A stretch of DNA of 47,865 bases from positions 1 through 47,865 of the forward strand of contig NZ_AVFL01000040.1 in NCBI RefSeq assembly GCF_000576635.1, read 5' to 3'. Below the pieces are notes generated by a model. That model saw only the letters and a program-made list of their open reading frames with translations. It did no database searches and was not told the origin of the DNA. The stretch is from Skermanella stibiiresistens SB22 (lineage in GTDB: Bacteria; Pseudomonadota; Alphaproteobacteria; Azospirillales; Azospirillaceae). The translations under genes and the position numbers were made by a program. Within the stretch, counting starts at the first letter, position 1. Every line of letters starts with the position of its first letter. Shown here piece after piece: positions 43,217 to 47,865 of the stretch.

Positions 43217-44347
43217 TCAGAATACTCCACCACTCGGTTCCGACGCGCCCAAGGCGTGCCGGACGACCTTCATCATCACCGTCGGCAAGGCGTGATCGGA
43301 CAGCCGATCGACCGGGACCCAGATCCCCTCCGCCGCCTTCCACGAGTCCCCGCCGACCCGCGCCGCCGCGACCTGAAGTTCCAGGTGAAAGTGGGTGAAG
43401 GTATGGCGGACCAGTCCCGGCAGCAGACGCCATTTCGCCGCGGCGGGCGCCTGGATCCCGGCGGCGGCGAGGCTTTGGGCCGGCCGTTCGAGCCAATCAC
43501 CCGACGGCACCTCGATCATACCGCCGAGCAGCCCGCTCTCCGGCCGGCGGCGCAGCAGCACGGCGCCTTCCGGGTTCAGCAGCCAGAACGCCATGCCGCG
43601 CCGGGTCGGCTTGTCCGCCTTGGGCGTCTTGCGCGGCAGGGTCTCGGCGATGCCGGCGGCCCTGGCGGCGCAGCCGTCATGCCAGGGGCACTGGCCGCAT
43701 CTGGGCTTGCGCGGCACGCAGACCGTGGCGCCCAGATCCATCACCGCCTGGGCGTAGTCGCCGGGCCGGCGGTCGGGCGTGATCGTGTCGGCCAGCACGC
43801 GGAGCTTTTCCTTCGACCCTGGAAGCGGCTCCTCCACCGCGAACAGGCGGGCCATGACGCGCTCGACATTGCCATCCAGCACGGTGGCGCGTCGGTCGAA
43901 GGCGATGGCCGCGACCGCCGCGGCGGTATAGGCGCCGATGCCCGGAAGTTGCCGCAATCCCTCTTCAGTATCGGGGAAATGGCCGCCGTGCGATCCGGCC
44001 ACCGCTTGGGCGCACTTGTGCAGGTTGCGCGCCCGCGCGTAATAGCCAAGCCCGGCCCAGGCGTGGAGGACGGCGTCAAGGTCGGCCGCCGCCAGATCGG
44101 CGACGGTTGGCCACCGCTTCAGGAAAGCCTCGAAATAGGGACCTACCGTGACCACCGTCGTCTGCTGAAGCATGATCTCCGACAGCCAAACATGGTAGGG
44201 ATCGGCGGTCCGGCCGGCCGGTGCCCGCCACGGCAGGACCCTGCGGTGACTGTCGTACCAGGCCAGCAGGGAGCGGGCGAGGACGGCCGGTTCCAGGGTC
44301 CGGGCCGGCGCCGCCGGAAAAAGGCTTGGTTCTTTGGTCGATGTCAT
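43217..44347 (-). CDS. mutY: A/G-specific adenine glycosylase MutY
   Basis: A 376-residue base-excision repair enzyme that removes adenine opposite 8-oxoguanine. The helix-hairpin-helix L-P-G-I-G-A-Y-T-A and catalytic aspartate region V-L-D-G-N-V-E-R-V are present. The iron-sulfur cluster cysteines have the canonical C-x6-C-x2-C-x5-C spacing. A NUDIX-like C-terminal domain for 8-oxoG recognition is present (A-V-L-L-R-R-R-P-E-S-G-L-L-G-G-M-I-E). The ATG at 44347 was chosen at the start of the conserved N-terminus. It is divergent from the DciA-like gene. Confidence 0.95.
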   Translation of the reverse strand: MTSTKEPSLFPAAPARTLEPAVLARSLLAWYDSHRRVLPWRAPAGRTADPYHVWLSEIMLQQTTVVTVGPYFEAFLKRWPTVADLAAADLDAVLHAWAGLGYYARARNLHKCAQAVAGSHGGHFPDTEEGLRQLPGIGAYTAAAVAAIAFDRRATVLDGNVERVMARLFAVEEPLPGSKEKLRVLADTITPDRRPGDYAQAVMDLGATVCVPRKPRCGQCPWHDGCAARAAGIAETLPRKTPKADKPTRRGMAFWLLNPEGAVLLRRRPESGLLGGMIEVPSGDWLERPAQSLAAAGIQAPAAAKWRLLPGLVRHTFTHFHLELQVAAARVGGDSWKAAEGIWVPVDRLSDHALPTVMMKVVRHALGASEPSGGVF

Positions 44348-44471
44348 GGTGTGTTGTCGCCCCGCGACAGGTGCTTTAACAATAGGTTCGATGAGAATAG
44401 TCCCCGTCACCCGATCAGCCACCCGTTTCGGCTCCCCACTTATCCGCCCCTCATGTTTTGGAGATCCGCGC

Positions 44472-44936
44472 ATGTCAGCCCCCCGCCCCCTCGCCCGCAT
44501 CGTGCCCAAGGTGGCCGGCAAGGCGCTGGGAAAGCGCGGCATGGCGTTCGGCACGCTGATCACGGACTGGGCGACCATCATGGGCCCGGAGCTGGCGCGC
44601 AGCACCCTGCCGCAGAAACTGGCCTTCCCGCCCGGCCAGCGCGAGGGGGCGACGCTGCATCTCAAGGTTTCCGGTTCGGCGGCGCTGGAGGTCCAGCATT
44701 CCGAACCGCAGCTGATCGAGCGGATCAACGCCTTCTTCGGCTATCAGGCGGTGGAGCGGATCAAGCTGATCCAGGGTCCCCTGCCCGGCGGTCCGCGCCG
44801 CCCCAAGGTCCAGCGCCCGATGACGGCGGAGGAGGAGACCAACATCCAGCGGGCCGCCCAATCCGTCGAGGACGAGGGCCTGCGCGACGCCCTGATCCGG
44901 CTGGGAAGGGCGGTCCATGCCAAGACCGCGCCATGA
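44472..44936 (+). CDS. DciA-like protein (DUF721 / DciA-family helicase loader candidate)
   Basis: A 154-residue protein with the DUF721 fold: W-A-T-I-M-G-P-E-L-A, then L-H-L-K-V-S-G-S-A-A-L-E-V-Q-H and I-N-A-F-F-G-Y. DUF721 includes DciA, which loads the replicative helicase in bacteria lacking DnaC. Here the position between mutY and dsbA/smc is typical of alphaproteobacteria. A long N-terminal extension in the same frame was rejected because it has no ribosome site. The C-terminal third is polar and charged. Confidence 0.85.
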   Translation: MSAPRPLARIVPKVAGKALGKRGMAFGTLITDWATIMGPELARSTLPQKLAFPPGQREGATLHLKVSGSAALEVQHSEPQLIERINAFFGYQAVERIKLIQGPLPGGPRRPKVQRPMTAEEETNIQRAAQSVEDEGLRDALIRLGRAVHAKTAP

Positions 44937-44954
44937 CCCGAAGCGTGATCCGAA

Positions 44955-44970
44955 GGGGGAACCCTCCCCC
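44955..44970 (+). terminator. Small hairpin after the DciA-like gene
   Basis: GGGGG (44955-44959) pairs with CCCCC (44966-44970), 6-nt loop, 18 nt after the stop. No T-run. Confidence 0.3.
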
Positions 44971-44985
44971 GAACCCGTCCAACGC

Positions 44986-45015
44986 TTGCCCGAACGGGTA
45001 GGCGACCTCTATATT
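44986..45015 (+). promoter_or_regulatory. Sigma-70-like promoter upstream of the DsbA-like gene
   Basis: TTGCCC (44986-44991) and TATATT (45010-45015) are separated by 18 nt. The DsbA-like start is 28 nt further. A match by eye only. Confidence 0.35.
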
Positions 45016-45043
45016 CACTAGCTCTTGCATCCAGGAGGGCATC

Positions 45044-45814
45044 TTGCGCCGCTATATGCTGGGATTGGCCATGGTAGCCGTGGTCGTTGTTGGGGCCGGC
45101 GTCGGCCTCGTGAACACCGGCGTCATCGCCAAGGAAACACCGGCACCCGAGATCATCGCCCCCGCGCGGGCCGGGTCGGTCCCGGACCATGACTCCACGC
45201 CGAAGCCGACACAGGTCGTCCAGGCCCAGCTCGCCCAGGGTCAGGCGACCCAGGCCCAGGTCGCCCAGGCGGCCGAGAAGAACGATCCGCTGAGCGAGCG
45301 CGTGCTGGGAGACCCCAACGCGCCGGTCACGATCCTCGAATACTCCTCCCTGACCTGCCCGCACTGCGCCAGCTTCCACGCAAACACGCTGCCGCAGCTG
45401 AAGAAGGACTACATCGACACCGGCAAGGCCAAGCTGGTGTTCCGCGACTTCCCGTTCGACCGGGCGGCGCTCCAGGCCAGCATGCTCGCCCGCTGCTCCA
45501 ACCCGGAGCGGTACTTCGGCTTCCTCGACGTGCTGTTCAAGAGCCAGAACAAGTGGGCGGGCGCCAGCGATCCGGCCCAGGCGCTGGCCCAGACCGGCAA
45601 GCTGGCCGGTGTCGGCGACCAGCAGTTCCAGTCCTGCATGTCCAACGAGGCTTTGGCCAACAAGCTGATCGAGCGTCGGCTCGAGGCGGAGCAGAAGTAC
45701 CAAGTCCAATCGACGCCGACCTTCGTGATCATGCGCGGCGACACCATCGAGAAGGTCGTCGGCGCCCAGCCGATCACCGAATTCGCCCGCGTGATCGACA
45801 AGCTGGGTTCGTGA
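45044..45814 (+). CDS. DsbA-family thiol:disulfide oxidoreductase
   Basis: A 256-residue protein. The TTG start has AGGAGGG 4 nt upstream. An N-terminal signal anchor (about 5-25) and a Gln/Ala-rich linker precede a thioredoxin fold with the active site T-C-P-H-C (about residues 103-107) and cis-proline loop S-T-P-T-F-V. It probably introduces or shuffles disulfides in the periplasm. A Cys in A-R-C-S-N and one in Q-S-C-M-S could form another disulfide. smc follows in the same direction 44 nt later. Confidence 0.92.
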   Translation: MRRYMLGLAMVAVVVVGAGVGLVNTGVIAKETPAPEIIAPARAGSVPDHDSTPKPTQVVQAQLAQGQATQAQVAQAAEKNDPLSERVLGDPNAPVTILEYSSLTCPHCASFHANTLPQLKKDYIDTGKAKLVFRDFPFDRAALQASMLARCSNPERYFGFLDVLFKSQNKWAGASDPAQALAQTGKLAGVGDQQFQSCMSNEALANKLIERRLEAEQKYQVQSTPTFVIMRGDTIEKVVGAQPITEFARVIDKLGS

Positions 45815-45858
45815 TCCGGCGGCGCTGAACTCGGGACAGGATTGGGGTCGGCCGCGCC

Positions 45859-47865
45859 GTGCAGTTCGTCAAGCTCCGCATTTCGGGCTTCAAATCGTTC
45901 GTCGACCCCACCGAGCTGGTGATCGAGCCGGGCATGACCGGCATCGTCGGTCCCAACGGCTGCGGCAAGTCCAATCTGGTCGAGGCGCTGCGCTGGGTCA
46001 TGGGCGAGACCTCCGCCAAGAAGATGCGCGGCGACGACATGGACGACGTCATCTTCGGCGGGACCGACAAGCGGCCGGCCCGCAACATCGCCGACGTCAC
46101 GCTGTCGGTCGACAATTCCAGCCGCACCGCGCCGACCGGCTTCAACGACTTCGACGATCTCGACATCCAGCGTCGAATCGAGCGGGGCTCCGGCTCCGAC
46201 TACCGCATCAACGGCAAGATCGTCCGCGCTCGCGACGTGCAGCTGCTGTTCGCCGACAACGCCAGCGGCGCCAACTCGCCGGCCCTGGTCAGCCAAGGGC
46301 GCATCGGCACCATCATCAACGCCAAGCCGACCGAGCGGCGCGTGCTGCTGGAGGATGCGGCCGGCATCACCGGCTTGCATTCCCGCCGGCACGAGACGGA
46401 ACTGAGGCTCAAGGCGACCGAGGCCAACTTGTCGCGGCTGGACGACGTGATCGTCACGATGGACGCCCAGCTCGGCACCTTGAAGAAGCAGGCCAAGCAG
46501 GCGTCGCGTTACCGGAACCTCAGCGAGCAGATCCGACGGACCGAGGCGGTGTCGCTGCATCTCCGCTGGGTCGCCGCCGAATCGGCGCTGGCGACGGCGC
46601 GCCTTGGCTTCAACGATGCCGAGGTGCTGGTCCGCGACCGCATGGCCGAGGTCGCGGCGGAAACGACCAAGCGCGCCGCCGACGCCGAGGGTCTGCCCCG
46701 GCTGCGCCAGACCGAGGCGGCCGCCGCCCAAGCCCTGCAACGGCTGGTGATCGCCCGCGAGGCGCTGGACGCGGAGGAGAGGCGGGTCGCCGAGGCGCGG
46801 ACGGCCAACCAGCGCCGTCTGGCGCAGGTCGCCACCGACTTGGCGCGCGAGCGGGCGCTGGCGGAGGACGCCGGCACCGCCTTGACCCGCCTGACCGACG
46901 AACGGGACGGGTTGATCGAGGAACAGGGCGACGAGGTGGCCGTCGAGGAGGCCGCCCGCGAGGCGCTGGACGAGGCGCGCGAACGGGTCGACGCCCTGGA
47001 CCGAGAATTGACCGCCCTGACCGAGCGAACCGCCGCCGACGAGGCGCGGCGCGGCGCCCTCCAGCGGCAGGCGGCCGAATTGGAGCAACGGCTGGCGACC
47101 GCCACCCGCCGCTTGGAGGAGCAGCGGCGCCAGCGCGCGGCGCTGGAGGCCGAACTGGCCGACCGCCCCGACATGGACGCCGCCGAGGAGGCGGTCGCGG
47201 CGGCCGAGGAGGCGCTGGAGATCGCCCGTGACCGGGCAGAGGCGGCCGAGACCACCAAGGCGGCGGCGGAGGCCACGATGGGCCGGAGCCGCGACGCACA
47301 GCAGGCGGCGGATGCCGTCCGCGCCCGGCTGAAGGCGGAGGAGACCGCGCTGGCGGAACTGCTCGAATCCGGGTCCGGCGACCTGTTTCCGCCCCTGATC
47401 GACGCGGTGACCGTGGCGCCGGACTACGAGGTCGCCATCGCCGCGGCGTTGGGCGACGACTTGACGGCGCCGCTGGACGAGGCCGCCGCCGTCCACTGGC
47501 GCTCCCATCCGGCGCTGGAGCGGACGGAACCCTTGCCACCCGGCGCCGTGCCTCTGTCCGCCAAGGTCAAGGCCCCTCCGGCGCTCGCCCGCTGCCTGGA
47601 CCACATCGGTGTCGTCGCCAGCGCGGCGGAAGGCGACGCGCTCGCCCCTACCCTGTCGCCTGGCCAGATCCTGGTCACCCGCGACGGCGCGTCGTGGCGC
47701 TGGGACGGCTTGTCGGTCGTGGCGGGCGCTCCCACGGCGGCGGCGATCCGGCTGCGGCAGCGCAACCGGCTGGCCGAGCTTCGGCTGGAACTGGACGGCG
47801 CCGAGGATACCGCCGCGGCGGCCCGCGCCGATTTCGAAACCGCCCGCGCCGCCGCCGGTGAGGCC
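45859..47865 (+). CDS. smc: Chromosome segregation protein SMC (3' end outside window)
   Basis: The first 669 codons are visible and open to the window end. The GTG start begins V-Q-F-V-K-L-R-I-S-G-F-K-S-F. The Walker A motif G-P-N-G-C-G-K-S-N is at about residues 32-40, followed by the Q-loop region L-R-W-V-M-G-E and the A-G-I-T stretch. From about residue 175 a long Ala/Glu/Arg-rich coiled coil runs to about 490. The beginning of the hinge is at about 500-650 (F-P-P-L-I-D-A-V and onward). It condenses and segregates chromosomes with ScpA/ScpB, which are not in this window. Confidence 0.95.
   Translation, partial: MQFVKLRISGFKSFVDPTELVIEPGMTGIVGPNGCGKSNLVEALRWVMGETSAKKMRGDDMDDVIFGGTDKRPARNIADVTLSVDNSSRTAPTGFNDFDDLDIQRRIERGSGSDYRINGKIVRARDVQLLFADNASGANSPALVSQGRIGTIINAKPTERRVLLEDAAGITGLHSRRHETELRLKATEANLSRLDDVIVTMDAQLGTLKKQAKQASRYRNLSEQIRRTEAVSLHLRWVAAESALATARLGFNDAEVLVRDRMAEVAAETTKRAADAEGLPRLRQTEAAAAQALQRLVIAREALDAEERRVAEARTANQRRLAQVATDLARERALAEDAGTALTRLTDERDGLIEEQGDEVAVEEAAREALDEARERVDALDRELTALTERTAADEARRGALQRQAAELEQRLATATRRLEEQRRQRAALEAELADRPDMDAAEEAVAAAEEALEIARDRAEAAETTKAAAEATMGRSRDAQQAADAVRARLKAEETALAELLESGSGDLFPPLIDAVTVAPDYEVAIAAALGDDLTAPLDEAAAVHWRSHPALERTEPLPPGAVPLSAKVKAPPALARCLDHIGVVASAAEGDALAPTLSPGQILVTRDGASWRWDGLSVVAGAPTAAAIRLRQRNRLAELRLELDGAEDTAAAARADFETARAAAGEA

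Noticed and set aside
42419-45001. 860-codon plus-strand open frame across DUF1194 and mutY
   Set aside because: Opposite strand of genes with catalytic and iron-sulfur motifs; composition typical of a shadow frame.
45409-47604. 731-codon minus-strand open frame
   Set aside because: It lies opposite DsbA and SMC, both of which show intact family motifs; the translation is low complexity.
1-47865. tRNA, rRNA, CRISPR array, insertion sequence or prophage
   Set aside because: No cloverleaf, ribosomal sequence, regular repeat-spacer array, transposase or phage gene was recognised on either strand.

Overview
The window looks like chromosomal DNA of a high-G+C alphaproteobacterium, most likely a Rhodospirillales/Azospirillaceae-type organism. 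The codon usage is strongly G+C-rich. The right end carries mutY (minus), a DciA/DUF721 gene, a DsbA-like thioredoxin and smc, an arrangement I associate with that group. OpgD/OpgH glucan synthesis, alpha-carbonic anhydrase, DUF1194, DUF2780 and many two-component proteins fit the same assignment. This is inference from family recognition; no database search was run. No tRNA, rRNA, CRISPR array, insertion sequence or phage gene was seen.

Left end (1-5.5 kb): a TPR plus outer-membrane beta-barrel protein, cut by the window start, is followed by two small exported proteins. Both end in or near the same 18-residue cysteine-bounded module, and a hairpin-T terminator follows the second. The barrel half of the big gene and the first small gene are visibly less G+C-rich than the rest, which suggests acquired or fast-evolving surface DNA. 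A calcium-loop (ELFG-type) protein, a small cysteine-containing protein and an atypical single-domain response regulator follow.

Central find (5.6-15.1 kb): nine tightly packed minus-strand genes behave as one operon. In transcription order they are inositol-phosphate synthase, an HD-like metalloprotein, a Trm112-headed SAM methyltransferase, a Gfo/Idh/MocA oxidoreductase, a zinc-ribbon metallo-beta-lactamase-fold protein, a YcaO-family protein, a TIM-barrel sugar-phosphate isomerase/epimerase, a GT4 glycosyltransferase and a PIG-L deacetylase. The set reads as synthesis of a modified, glycosylated (amino)cyclitol. It resembles the front half of mycothiol synthesis but has YcaO in place of the cysteine ligase, and no precursor peptide is visible. 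I consider it the strongest candidate for an undescribed pathway.

15.3-26 kb: a uracil-DNA glycosylase-family protein; divergent opgD (Tat-exported) and opgH for osmoregulated periplasmic glucans; an exported alpha-carbonic anhydrase followed after 26 nt by a chemoreceptor; a CHASE4-PAS histidine kinase; and an SH3b lipoprotein. 26-32 kb is a minus-strand signalling operon: a transporter-like membrane protein fused to HEAT repeats and a cyclic-nucleotide-binding domain, a CHASE4 histidine kinase and a response regulator, with a SET-domain methyltransferase-like gene upstream. 32-38 kb holds a small membrane protein, a PhnA-like membrane protein with a clear terminator, a cold-shock protein, an SLC13/RCK permease, a one-domain glycosyltransferase-like protein, a UbiC-like protein and a DUF2780 protein. 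38-47.9 kb is mostly core metabolism and maintenance: malate synthase G, a thioredoxin-reductase-like flavoprotein, a formate/nitrite-type channel, DUF1194, MutY, DciA-like, DsbA-like and the N-terminal part of SMC.
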